Below are positions 18,202-25,350 of a DNA stretch of 64,000 nucleotides, piece after piece. The stretch comes from Porites lobata. Taxonomy: Eukaryota; Cnidaria; Anthozoa; Scleractinia; Poritidae. The translations under genes and the position numbers were made by a program. The first letter of the stretch is position 1. Each line of letters starts with the position of its first letter. The notes below the pieces were generated by a model. The model was not told where the DNA came from, made no database searches, and was given only the letters and a program-made list of their open reading frames with translations. The DNA is taken from positions 2,238,001 to 2,302,000 of the forward strand of contig CALNXK010000038.1 of the NCBI GenBank assembly GCA_942486035.1, given 5' to 3'.

Positions 18202-19578
18202 ATGTCGCTCAGTCTGTTTGACGTGCCCGATGTGGATTATCGGTATGAAGCCTCGCGGGATGTGGAGTTTCAACCCGCCTTGACGGGCATCCAACCCATC
18301 ACCTTCTCCATTCCAGGCTCTGACGATTATTACGATCTCAATTCTCTCCGCTTCAAAGTCAAAGTACGCCTGACCGATCCCGCCGCTGGATATACAGGAT
18401 TGCATGCTGGTTTGCTCATTTCCAATGCCAACGAAACCAGACACGTCTACTGCGTCAACAATTTCGGTCACTCCATCTTTCGAGACATTACCATGAGCAT
18501 GAATGGCGTCCTCATGACGGAACAGAGCAACACCTACCATTACAGAGCCTACCTAGAAACCCTGCTGAATTACAACCGAGAAGAAGGAACCACCAAACTA
18601 GCCCCCCAAGGATGGGTCAATCAGCTCAATGTGGCAGAAGAAATAGGAGCCACCGCCGCCAATTCCGATGTCCCTGTGGCTGCAGGTTGGAGTGGCAATG
18701 CAGACTTGCGAACCCTGACCAGCAAGTTGCTGAGTGAACATTGGCACACCTTTATCGTGCGTCCTCATTTGCCACCCCTCAAGACAGGCAAATTGTTGGT
18801 TCCCAATGTTCAGTTGGACTTTGAACTCTTCCTGAACCCCAAAACCATCTACCTGATGGGCAGCCCTAACAAAGGCACCTTGAACACCAAGAAAATTCCA
18901 GCCATCCACAATGATGACATCAAAGTCACTTTGTTGATGAGAAAAGTGACCCTGAATGCTAGCGTCTATGTCAGACTGCAGAAAGAAAGACAGCTGAAAA
19001 AACAGATTGCCAGCTACCCTGTCGTACGAAGCGAAATTCGCACGTTTTCCTTTGATGGGCGTACCACCCAGTGGGAACAAGACAACATATTTGTGGGACG
19101 ATTTCCTGATCGAGTGATCGTCGGGTTATTGCATTCGGATGCCTTCAATGGAGACCTAGAAAGATACCCTTTTGCCTTTCAAAAGTTTGGTGTCACCCAA
19201 GTACGACAGACCTTGAATGGAGAAGAATACCCTTACAGAACCCTGCAATTGACTGGAGACCAAGCCTATGAAGATCTGCTGGGCTACGATCGATTTCTAC
19301 AAGCCATGGGTGTTTACAGTGAAGATAAGATTCCCATGCTGCTGCCTGGTGATTGGGGACAAGGCAAGAACTGCACGTTGTTCATGTTCAACAATGTGCC
19401 CAGTGGCAAAGCCGATAACCCCCAGTATCGCAACCCCCGTCAATCGGGTAATACGCGACTGGTGATTGATTTTGCTGCCGCGGTCGGTCATAACGTCACC
19501 ATCTTGGTATGGAGCGAGTATGAAAACATGTACTATATCAATCATCTGGGAGGTATAAAATACAACATCAACGGATGA
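18202..19578 (+). CDS. Major capsid protein (double jelly roll)
   Basis: The 458-residue length and motif order fit Polinton/adintovirus major capsid proteins, which form hexon-like trimers. The N-terminus runs into PITFSIPGSDDYYDLNSLRFKVKVRL, followed by INNxxHSIFRDIxMSMNG-type loops, YRAYLETLLNYNREE, then MGSPNKGTLNTKK and a C-terminal half with VRSEIRTFSFDG, DNIFVGRFPDRVIVGLL and IDFAAAVGHNVTILVWSEYEN. The outer element's MCP (31080-32414) matches throughout (YRAMLESLLNYGEE; DNIFLGQIAKRIVLGLV). It is flanked by its own TATA box upstream and the protease TATA box inside its 3' end. Confidence 0.95.
   Translation: MSLSLFDVPDVDYRYEASRDVEFQPALTGIQPITFSIPGSDDYYDLNSLRFKVKVRLTDPAAGYTGLHAGLLISNANETRHVYCVNNFGHSIFRDITMSMNGVLMTEQSNTYHYRAYLETLLNYNREEGTTKLAPQGWVNQLNVAEEIGATAANSDVPVAAGWSGNADLRTLTSKLLSEHWHTFIVRPHLPPLKTGKLLVPNVQLDFELFLNPKTIYLMGSPNKGTLNTKKIPAIHNDDIKVTLLMRKVTLNASVYVRLQKERQLKKQIASYPVVRSEIRTFSFDGRTTQWEQDNIFVGRFPDRVIVGLLHSDAFNGDLERYPFAFQKFGVTQVRQTLNGEEYPYRTLQLTGDQAYEDLLGYDRFLQAMGVYSEDKIPMLLPGDWGQGKNCTLFMFNNVPSGKADNPQYRNPRQSGNTRLVIDFAAAVGHNVTILVWSEYENMYYINHLGGIKYNING
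19554..19561 (+). promoter_or_regulatory. TATA box of protease gene, inside MCP 3' end
   Basis: TATAAAAT codes for part of the MCP C-terminus (GGIKYN) and lies 47 nt before the protease ATG. Confidence 0.7.
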
Positions 19579-19608
19579 GATGGCCTCAGACATCAGAAGA
19601 CATCGGTC

Positions 19609-20181
19609 ATGGAGTTTGTGGCGCTCAGCGATACTGTGTTGCGGACCCTGGCCTTGGAGGATCCCGAATTACGACGCGTGTTTCATGGGGTGCACCCAGC
19701 CGATCAACTCCCTCGACACCCCGCCATGAGTGTCCGTCAAGCCTACATTGTCAACACGGATCCAGCGGGAGAACCAGGACAGCATTGGTTGGGTCTGTGG
19801 ACAGAAAAGAACCAATGCGAGATCTTTGACAGTTATGGTCTACCCCTGCACGTGTACACCAACCCAGAGTTGCACCAATGGTGGGGTCAATGGAAGTACC
19901 TGACGCGCAGTGACCAGACCCTGCAAGCCCTGGATAGTCAAACCTGTGGCCATTATGCGTTATTTTTCTTGAAAGCCCGGGCGCAAGGACGGTCGTATCA
20001 AGAATTTTTAAGTCAATGGAGTTGCGACAATTTAGTGTTAAATGATCAAAAAGTGGCCGAGCAGTTGAAACGGGTGATCAAACGAGAATTACAAGATGAA
20101 GTGGATGCCCGTCCACCTGAAGGAGGGCAAAAGAATGTGAGCCGCCAGGCCTTTATCACTTGTAATCATTGTGAGTGTTGA
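19609..20181 (+). CDS. Adenain-like cysteine protease (maturation protease)
   Basis: The 190-residue protein shows the Ulp1/adenain order of catalytic residues: His in GQHWLGLW (about residue 60), acidic residue in CEIFDSYGLPL, and Cys in QTCGHYALFFL (about 107). It processes virion precursors in Polintons and adenoviruses, and likely cuts the [Q/M]-x-G-G sites found in neighbouring gene products. The outer homologue (30553-31077) has the same triad (GSHWVAFY, EFFDSYG, VCGHYCLYF). The C-terminal tail is extended and ends in a Cys-His-Cys cluster. A polyadenylation signal AATAAA (20182-20187) follows immediately. Confidence 0.93.
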   Translation: MEFVALSDTVLRTLALEDPELRRVFHGVHPADQLPRHPAMSVRQAYIVNTDPAGEPGQHWLGLWTEKNQCEIFDSYGLPLHVYTNPELHQWWGQWKYLTRSDQTLQALDSQTCGHYALFFLKARAQGRSYQEFLSQWSCDNLVLNDQKVAEQLKRVIKRELQDEVDARPPEGGQKNVSRQAFITCNHCEC

Positions 20182-20187
20182 AATAAA
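20182..20187 (+). terminator. Polyadenylation signal after protease
   Basis: AATAAA starts directly after the protease stop codon. Confidence 0.6.
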
Positions 20188-20238
20188 AAACCCCATAAAA
20201 CGAAATGTGTGGTCCACGAGTGGTCATTGTAGTTCATC

Positions 20239-20586
20239 ATGATTACACGAGCCGATGTCCAGCGGGTGGTGGATGCGTTCATTCTGGAAGAAACCTTGTA
20301 TTGGTGGGAACACCCCATCGAAAAGGTTAATACGGTGCGTGGCATCGATGCCTGGGATGGGTATCATTGGCTCATGGCCCGACAATTGGCCCAAGACCAA
20401 GATTGGGTCTCCCTCAAGCAGTACATGGACAGCATGAGCGAAACGTATTTAAGAGAGACGATGGAAGGACTGATCCAATCCGAATCGCCCCGCTTATACC
20501 GCGAGTATTGGACGACATGCCCAGACGACGACGACGACAGCGCACCCGACGACCCCGCTTTCGTCAAAACGGACGAGGCATCATGA
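20239..20586 (+). CDS. Unknown 115-aa acidic-tailed protein
   Basis: A helical, Trp-rich protein (LYWWEHP, WDGYHWLM) ending in an acidic run DDDDDSAPDD. It starts at ATG 20239, 44 nt after a weak CATAAAAC box. Its TGA overlaps the next ATG (ATGA at 20583-20586). No family recognised. Position between protease and ATPase suggests a virion or assembly protein. Confidence 0.6.
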   Translation: MITRADVQRVVDAFILEETLYWWEHPIEKVNTVRGIDAWDGYHWLMARQLAQDQDWVSLKQYMDSMSETYLRETMEGLIQSESPRLYREYWTTCPDDDDDSAPDDPAFVKTDEAS

Positions 20587-20708
20587 GCGTGTTGGCCAAA
20601 GCCTATAAAATCGGTGACCGATTGGGACGGGACAAACGGTATAAACGTATGGGCGCTAAAGGGGCCACCGGTCATTATCGACGTCACCCTCGACCGTGGG
20701 AATCATGA
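20583..20708 (+). CDS. Small 41-aa basic peptide
   Basis: ATG at 20583 overlaps the previous stop, and its own TGA (20706-20708) overlaps the ATPase ATG at 20705. The peptide is Lys/Arg/Tyr/Gly-rich (GDRLGRDKRYKRMGAKGATG). Its coding region also contains the TATA boxes that could serve the ATPase (20604, 20640). The double ATGA overlap favours a real gene, but length gives little support. Confidence 0.45.
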   Translation: MSVLAKAYKIGDRLGRDKRYKRMGAKGATGHYRRHPRPWES

Positions 20709-21418
20709 TCCGACAACCCAGCAGTGTGATCATCGCAGGCCCGTCGGGCAGTGGCAAGACTGACTTGGTGGAACAATGGTTACGGTACCTGAACGTGTTT
20801 CAAGTCAAACCCCGCAAGATTGTGTATGCTTATGATCGCTGGCAACCCCGATTCGAGCGTATGCAAAAAAAGGATGGGATTCAATTTTATCGCGGGTTAC
20901 CGGACCCCCGTCATTTGACGCAATGGTTTGGTCGGACGCGAGGCGGGGTGTTGGTCTTGGACGACCTGATGGAAGAAGGGGGACAAGACAAGCGCGTGTT
21001 GGATTTGTTCACCAAAGATTCGCATCATCGCAACATTACGGTGCTGTATTTGACGCAAGATTTATTCCCGCCGGGCAAATTTTCCAAGACCATCAATCGC
21101 AACGCGCATTACATTGTGGCCTTCAAAAACCCCCGGGATCAAACAGGGATACGGACGATTTTATTACAAGCCTTTCCGGATCGATGGCGTCAAGTCTTGC
21201 GCCTATTTAAACGCATCACGGCCCGCCCCTTTGGCTATTTGATGTTGGATGTACATCCGGCGTCGGATGATCGCTATCGCCTGTGGAGTCATTTAACGCC
21301 TCGAGAAGGCAAAGCGCAAGTCCACACCTTGCGTGCGGATGTCCCTGCCGTTCGACAACGAACTGCAACGAGAACTCGCCAGGGTCCGCCGGCAAAGAGA
21401 AGGCGGACAACATACTGA
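20705..21418 (+). CDS. Genome-packaging ATPase (FtsK/HerA type)
   Basis: Of 237 residues, the first dozen lead into Walker A (IIAGPSGSGKTDL at about 9-21). Walker B is VLVLDDLMEE near residue 83, followed by KDSHHRNITVLYLTQDLF with the arginine/asparagine sensor, and PFGYLMLDVHP near the end. This order equals Polinton/adintovirus ATPases that fill capsids with DNA. The basic C-terminal tail (about 210-237) is poorly conserved and overlaps the next gene in another frame. The outer counterpart is 4101-4742. The ATG at 20705 leaves the P-loop at the usual distance from the start. Confidence 0.95.
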   Translation: MIRQPSSVIIAGPSGSGKTDLVEQWLRYLNVFQVKPRKIVYAYDRWQPRFERMQKKDGIQFYRGLPDPRHLTQWFGRTRGGVLVLDDLMEEGGQDKRVLDLFTKDSHHRNITVLYLTQDLFPPGKFSKTINRNAHYIVAFKNPRDQTGIRTILLQAFPDRWRQVLRLFKRITARPFGYLMLDVHPASDDRYRLWSHLTPREGKAQVHTLRADVPAVRQRTATRTRQGPPAKRRRTTY

Positions 21419-22298
21419 ATTAGCCGCTCGCATGGACACACACTCGCCCGCGGGGGTGGGTTCCCCCTCGGTTCTCCGGGATCTCAGCAGCATGACGGAC
21501 ATGGTGACCGAATTGTCTCGACCCGTGGATCGAGCCCAATTGGAGCAAGACATTGACGATTTCAATTTGACCTACCCGGTCAATGTCGACGATGCCTTGA
21601 ATGCCTTCACGCTCCCGCCTGTGGCAGGCACCGGTACAGCACCACTTGCCACTTCTACTCCCATCACCACCATGGCACCACCACCGCCACCCACCATCAC
21701 CACCACCACGGCTGCCCCCACCCGTCCCACCACATCCACCCGAACTCGTCCCACCACGACTACTACCACCACCAGTCGACCACGACCCGTCACGTCCACT
21801 CGAACACGCCCCGCCACGACCGCCACGACCACCACCGCCCCCTCCCGTCCCTCCACCAGCCGCCGCAGCGTCGGGGCAGGGACCAGGACTACCACCTCCA
21901 CGGTGACGACCCCCGCCGGACGGCCCACTATTGCCGCCAAACAACCGCGACGGCGCCCCCGGGTGCCCTCCCCACCGTCCCCTGGTTCGTCCCCTCCGTC
22001 TGATGACGAGGATGGCGATGATGATGATGATGAACGACGGCGAGGATTAAGGCGACGGTTGGATTTGCTCAATGAAGATGCTCAAGAACGGGCACGAGGT
22101 CGACGGATTCGTAACATCACGCACACCAATACGGTGACGACCGTGTATGAAGAGGGGGGTCGTCCCTCGGTGCGCCGCACGTCCACCCGAACCTCCAGCC
22201 CAAGTCCACCCAGACCACCACGCCGAGGACGAGGCCGTGGCCGTGGCCGAGCACGGGGACGGGGTCGAGCCCGTGGACGAGGAGGCAGTTCTTCCTAA
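21339..22298 (+). CDS. Thr/Pro-rich, RG-tailed unknown protein
   Basis: The 319-residue protein starts inside the ATPase 3' end. It has a helical, charged N-terminus (about 1-90), a mucin-like Thr/Pro/Ser/Arg region (about 100-190), an acidic run (DDEDGDDDDDE), then a basic helix and a GRGRGRGRARGRG tail. Third-position GC and repeated ACC/CCA codons expand this region. Opposite-strand frames (21420-22072) are its shadows. No homologue recognised; Thr/Pro stalks and RG tails would suit a glycosylated spike or an RNA/DNA-binding protein, and I cannot choose. Confidence 0.65.
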   Translation: MSLPFDNELQRELARVRRQREGGQHTELAARMDTHSPAGVGSPSVLRDLSSMTDMVTELSRPVDRAQLEQDIDDFNLTYPVNVDDALNAFTLPPVAGTGTAPLATSTPITTMAPPPPPTITTTTAAPTRPTTSTRTRPTTTTTTTSRPRPVTSTRTRPATTATTTTAPSRPSTSRRSVGAGTRTTTSTVTTPAGRPTIAAKQPRRRPRVPSPPSPGSSPPSDDEDGDDDDDERRRGLRRRLDLLNEDAQERARGRRIRNITHTNTVTTVYEEGGRPSVRRTSTRTSSPSPPRPPRRGRGRGRGRARGRGRARGRGGSSS

Positions 22299-22302
22299 AA
22301 GG

Positions 22303-22310
22303 TATAAAAA
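22303..22310 (+). promoter_or_regulatory. TATA box of Arg-rich core gene
   Basis: TATAAAAA 35 nt before ATG 22345. Confidence 0.7.
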
Positions 22311-22344
22311 CCATGACTTTTCTTCCATCGTCCCAAAAAATGCA

Positions 22345-22602
22345 ATGGGCCCTCGACGCAAACGCCAACGCAGGACGACACGACGGCGACCCGCCAAACG
22401 ACGACGGCGTGTGAGTCAAGTAGGGGGTGTCGCGGTCAGCATGCCCCTAGGGATTCTCAAAGCCGGCTATGGGATCACCAAAGCCATCGGGGATCATCAA
22501 ACCAAGCGGGCCATCGCCATTGGCGAAAAACGTCGACGGGAAGTGGCTTCAGGCAAACGGAAAAAATACGCGGGGGAATCGTTCAATTGTTCCATCATGT
22601 GA
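22345..22602 (+). CDS. Arg-rich core-type protein with QVGG site
   Basis: An 85-residue protein: the first 22 residues are nearly all Arg/Lys/Thr (protamine-like), then VSQVGGVAVSMPLGILKAGYGITKAIGD, then a charged helix. Q-V-G-G would release the Arg-rich head from a glycine/hydrophobic middle. Analogous to adenoviral core proteins that condense DNA; this is by composition and site, not by a sequence match. The ATG is fixed by the TATA box. Confidence 0.65.
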   Translation: MGPRRKRQRRTTRRRPAKRRRRVSQVGGVAVSMPLGILKAGYGITKAIGDHQTKRAIAIGEKRRREVASGKRKKYAGESFNCSIM

Positions 22603-22612
22603 AAAAAAAGAG

Positions 22613-22620
22613 TATAAAAG
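22613..22620 (+). promoter_or_regulatory. TATA box of pX/mu-like gene
   Basis: TATAAAAG 33 nt before ATG 22654. Confidence 0.75.
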
Positions 22621-22653
22621 GTTAGAGGCGCGTCCTCCATTGGACAGATCATC

Positions 22654-22887
22654 ATGCACTGTGGTCCACGACGACGACGAAAACGACGCCGAAAACAACG
22701 AGGGGGTATTCTCCCACTTCTCATCCCCGCGGCGGTCGCTGCCGCTGTCCTCATGAAGAAAAAGAAGAAAAAAAAGAAAGTGGGCAAGATCAGTGCAGCG
22801 CAAATGGCAGCCAATAAAAGACGGGTCCAGCAGATGTTTAATCGAATGCCGGGTTGGGGCGGCTTTGAAACGCTAAAAAGGCTATAA
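22654..22887 (+). CDS. pX/mu-like core peptide precursor
   Basis: The 77-residue protein has an RRRRKRRRK head, then QRGGILPLLIPAAVAAAVL, then an octalysine run. Head plus GG-hydrophobic Leu-Pro-Ile-Pro-Ala segment is the layout of the adenovirus pX (mu precursor) family, cut at the GG by adenain. The C-terminal part (VQQMFNRMPGWGGFETLKRL) differs. Likely packaged with DNA. The stop CTA TAA lies in the TATA box of the next gene. Confidence 0.75.
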   Translation: MHCGPRRRRKRRRKQRGGILPLLIPAAVAAAVLMKKKKKKKKVGKISAAQMAANKRRVQQMFNRMPGWGGFETLKRL

Positions 22888-22890
22888 AAG
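22883..22890 (+). promoter_or_regulatory. TATA box containing the pX/mu-like stop codon
   Basis: TATAAAAG includes the TAA at 22885-22887 and lies 34 nt before ATG 22925. Confidence 0.75.
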
Positions 22891-22924
22891 AAACGCTGGG
22901 TGGGACACAAGATTCTCATTGAGG

Positions 22925-23089
22925 ATGGTCCGTGGACCCAACGGTCGCCGACATCGTTATGTCCCTCGAAAACGACGCCGACGACGTGGCTTGCAACGCG
23001 GCGCAAAGTTACCGCTTTTGGCAATGGCTCTCTCGCCTTTGTGGCTCAGGAAATACAAACCCAGAATCCGAATTCGACGCCCAGACTAA
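22925..23089 (+). CDS. 54-aa Arg-rich core peptide
   Basis: Found from the TATA spacing: ATG at 22925, stop TAA at 23087-23089. The head is RKRRRRRGLQRGAKLPLL, so Arg-rich sequence leads to a Q-R-G-A/hydrophobic segment resembling the pX-like gene just upstream, followed by a second basic tail. It is probably a duplicated and diverged core peptide. A longer frame overlaps it in +1 (see 22959-23396). Confidence 0.65.
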   Translation: MVRGPNGRRHRYVPRKRRRRRGLQRGAKLPLLAMALSPLWLRKYKPRIRIRRPD

Positions 23090-23396
23090 CCGACGACGCT
23101 CCAAACGCAAAGCCGTCACGTTTGCGTTGGATTGGGACGACCAGTATGAAGCCGCCTTGTGTGCACGGTGTCGAGATCACATGCAACGGCATTATCATGG
23201 CGAATTGTGTGGTCGGTGTGGCGCCATTTTTACCATAAATAGACCTTGGTCCTTGCCTGAACTCAAGATTCATCATGGGGTGGCGCATGGAACGTCAAGC
23301 CCCGTTCTTGAAAAGTGTCTTACAAGAAGCCAATCAACACAAACGACAAGAATTGTTGCGGATGGCCAATGCGGATCAGATCAATGCTGTCAGTGA
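22959..23396 (+). CDS. Possible overlapping zinc-finger ORF
   Basis: In the +1 frame relative to the core peptide, the ATG at 22959 opens 145 codons. The stretch after the core peptide's stop includes CARCRDHMQRHYHGELCGRCG, a convincing two-CxxC zinc motif, near residues 64-85. The 5' part overlaps the core peptide and the 3' part overlaps the KGTVP gene, so only the middle (about 23090-23270) is unique. It may be a spliced exon or a leaky-scanning product. Weakly supported. Confidence 0.35.
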   Translation: MSLENDADDVACNAAQSYRFWQWLSRLCGSGNTNPESEFDAQTNRRRSKRKAVTFALDWDDQYEAALCARCRDHMQRHYHGELCGRCGAIFTINRPWSLPELKIHHGVAHGTSSPVLEKCLTRSQSTQTTRIVADGQCGSDQCCQ

Positions 23397-23595
23397 ATTG
23401 GTGATGAACACGCTCCGTGGCACGGTGCCCCGTTCCCGACAGACCATTACGTTGCTCAAACCTCACGCTCAGAGTTTACGCGCCATGGCCAAACCCGCTC
23501 ATTCCGTCAAACGACGACGCGCTATCATGATGGCTCAAAAAGGGGGTGCCCTCTGGCCGGAACTCTACCGATGTTATAAACGTTGCATGCGCTAG
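23275..23595 (+). CDS. KGTVP-family small protein (inner homologue)
   Basis: A 106-residue homologue of the outer gene at 4778-5104: a helical N-terminus (LKSVLQEANQHKRQELLRMA), NTLRGTVPRS signature, LKPHAQSLRAMAK helix, and MMAQKGGALWPEL at the end. The hydrophobic tail is much shorter than in the outer protein. Q-K-G-G is a candidate protease site. A CATAAATA box lies 41 nt upstream (23234). Function unknown. Confidence 0.75.
   Translation: MGWRMERQAPFLKSVLQEANQHKRQELLRMANADQINAVSELVMNTLRGTVPRSRQTITLLKPHAQSLRAMAKPAHSVKRRRAIMMAQKGGALWPELYRCYKRCMR
23575..23582 (+). promoter_or_regulatory. TATA box of 23617 gene
   Basis: TATAAACG inside the previous coding end, 34 nt before ATG 23617. Confidence 0.6.
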
Positions 23596-23616
23596 ACCCG
23601 ACCCCTCAGTTGCACC

Positions 23617-24294
23617 ATGGAACCCGAGATGGTGAGCACCACGGTGAACAACGCCCCGGCTTTTTTACAATTACGAGACCAGTACAAACAAGAATTGGTG
23701 GAAGACACTCGCTTGACCAAAGCCGCCGATTTAGCCGCCAAACAACATGTGCTGTTGACCAGTGATGCCCCCGATGCTTGGAAACGGCCTCAACTCAAAG
23801 CCGTCAGCCGTCAATTACGCCATTGGACCAAAAAAGTGCGCCAACCGTTTGGAGCCCCAGCTGGGGGTGTGACTGCCGCAGGGGCTACGACGCCGGGTGA
23901 TGATGATTTTGAGGCGGGCCCCATGCAAGCCTGGTTTACGCAATTGGTCAAGGCCACTCAGGGTATAAAACAAGGGTCGACGCCTGGTGGACCCAGAAAA
24001 CCCCCTGTCCCGCCTAAACCAAGGTTCACGCCCAGTGCCAAAAAGAAACTCAAGTTCACGACCCCATTGAGCAGTGAAGAATTGGCGCACGAGTTGCCCT
24101 TTTCAGAGAAGATTGGTGTAGAACCGTGGGATACCCCTAAAGAACGTGTGGACACCATCAAGAGAAAAGCCCTACGTGATATTCGCAAAAAAACCACGGA
24201 CAGTGCCAAAAAGAAAGCTGCGGGTATTGCCAAAAAGAAAGCCGCTGGTTGGGCCAAGAAAGCCTTGGATTGGAAATCGTGGAAAACCCCCTAA
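23617..24294 (+). CDS. Structural-type protein in the place of the outer interrupted gene
   Basis: A 225-residue protein: helical N-terminus rich in Gln/Lys, Gly/Pro/Ala linker, KPPVPPKPRF proline segment, then a C-terminal tail of AKKKAAG repeats (KKKAAGIAKKKAAGWAKKA), reminiscent of linker-histone tails. It occupies the position after the KGTVP gene that the interrupted gene holds in the outer element, but similarity is low. DNA binding by the Lys/Ala tail is likely. A TATAAAAC at 23964-23971 within the gene could start a shorter transcript. Confidence 0.7.
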   Translation: MEPEMVSTTVNNAPAFLQLRDQYKQELVEDTRLTKAADLAAKQHVLLTSDAPDAWKRPQLKAVSRQLRHWTKKVRQPFGAPAGGVTAAGATTPGDDDFEAGPMQAWFTQLVKATQGIKQGSTPGGPRKPPVPPKPRFTPSAKKKLKFTTPLSSEELAHELPFSEKIGVEPWDTPKERVDTIKRKALRDIRKKTTDSAKKKAAGIAKKKAAGWAKKALDWKSWKTP

Positions 24295-24295
24295 G

Positions 24296-24670
24296 ATGGG
24301 ACGGAAACGTCGTGCTCCATCCCGTTCCCGAGCGAGACGACGACGACGCTCGCAACGGGGCGGCAAGTTATTTGATGTACAAAACCTTCTCAACAAGACC
24401 GGTATTGAATTTCATTGGCCCGGCTATCAGTACATGGGTCCTGGCACCCATTTAAAGAAACGATTGGCCCGTGGGGATCCCGGCATTAACCGGTTGGATA
24501 GGATTGCCAAAGCCCATGACATTGACTATGATAAAGCCAAGACGTTGAAAGACAAATGGGCCGCGGATCGTAAGATGATTGCCAAGATTGATCAACTCCC
24601 TGGCAGTAAAAACCTAACAGAGCGTATTGTGAGACGCATTATGAAAGCCAAACTCCGATTTGGCATGTAA
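24296..24670 (+). CDS. Parvovirus-type phospholipase A2 protein
   Basis: A 124-residue protein with an Arg-rich head (RKRRAPSRSRARRRRRSQ), then RGGKLFDV, then the PLA2 domain at about 40-95: calcium loop YMGPGTHL and catalytic His-Asp in KAHDIDYDKAK. In parvovirus VP1 this domain opens endosomal membranes during entry; adintoviruses and Polintons carry free-standing versions. The QRGG before the domain may let the viral protease free it. The ATG is one base after the previous stop. Polyadenylation signal at 24724-24729. Confidence 0.9.
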   Translation: MGRKRRAPSRSRARRRRRSQRGGKLFDVQNLLNKTGIEFHWPGYQYMGPGTHLKKRLARGDPGINRLDRIAKAHDIDYDKAKTLKDKWAADRKMIAKIDQLPGSKNLTERIVRRIMKAKLRFGM

Positions 24671-24723
24671 AAACCCTCTTTCTAGTCATAAAAAAGACAA
24701 CATGTTAAATGACACCATGGTTT

Positions 24724-24729
24724 AATAAA
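24724..24729 (+). terminator. Polyadenylation signal of the late gene run
   Basis: AATAAA about 55 bases past the PLA2 stop, just before the convergent minus-strand gene ends at 24748. Confidence 0.6.
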
Positions 24730-24747
24730 CTTCATGTTTGTTTTTTC

Positions 24748-25350
24748 TTACAAATACATTTGTATATTTTGCAACGCCTCGGCGCGAAGGGTTTGCACTT
24801 TGTCCTCTTCAGGGCCGGACTGTGACAAGTCTAAAGGCAACCACGGGAGGGGAAAGGGACGCTCTAATTCCTCGTCCAACCAGGACCATTCTCGGCGCCG
24901 AATGGCTTCCACCCGCTGCTGGTATCGTTGACTTTGCAGGGCTCTCCATCCCTCTTCACCCAAGATACGCCTTTTCTCAGCCGCCATCTCCCTCCGCCGC
25001 GTATTCAAACGCTGTTTGTAAGCCTCGTACGTCCCCTCTTTTTTCATTCTTTGCATCCAATTTTTTTGGCACTGGTTGTTTTTGCGTTTCACTTCAGCCC
25101 GTTGCTCCTCTGTCATGCCATGATAGCGCCGCATCCCCTCCTCGGTCTTTTTGGCCTTGAAGGCCTCATACTCTCCACTGGCTTTCATACGAGCCATCCG
25201 CTCGTGGTAGCGTCGACGGTGGAGAGCCTTCACGTCCTCGATGCCATTCACGGCCGCGTACAAGCGCTGCCGATACTGCTTTTGTTGAACCTTGTTTTTC
25301 TCAGGGTCCCGTTTTTTTCTGGGGGGCTGGCGCGATCCTGGCGTATCCAT
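24748..25350 (-). CDS. Basic coiled-coil protein with DPEK repeat (paralogue 1)
   Basis: A 200-residue, highly charged protein made of Arg/Lys/Glu helices with recurring Tyr/Arg units (RRRYHERMARMK, QKQYRQRLYA, SQRYQQRVEA). The N-terminus KKRDPEKNKVQQKQYRQRL mirrors the N-terminus of the next upstream gene, so the two are probably paralogues. Similar [DPEK]-[RWY] helix arrays occur next to homing-type nucleases in phages, but no nuclease motif is visible here. The first 50 bases overlap the 3' end of 25301-25729. An early, nucleic-acid-binding role is guessed from composition and position beside polB. Confidence 0.6.
   Translation of the reverse strand: MDTPGSRQPPRKKRDPEKNKVQQKQYRQRLYAAVNGIEDVKALHRRRYHERMARMKASGEYEAFKAKKTEEGMRRYHGMTEEQRAEVKRKNNQCQKNWMQRMKKEGTYEAYKQRLNTRRREMAAEKRRILGEEGWRALQSQRYQQRVEAIRRREWSWLDEELERPFPLPWLPLDLSQSGPEEDKVQTLRAEALQNIQMYL

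Noticed and set aside
21420..22072. Gly/Ser-rich and Val-rich ORFs opposite the Thr/Pro gene
   Set aside because: Shadows of a biased-composition gene in antisense frames.
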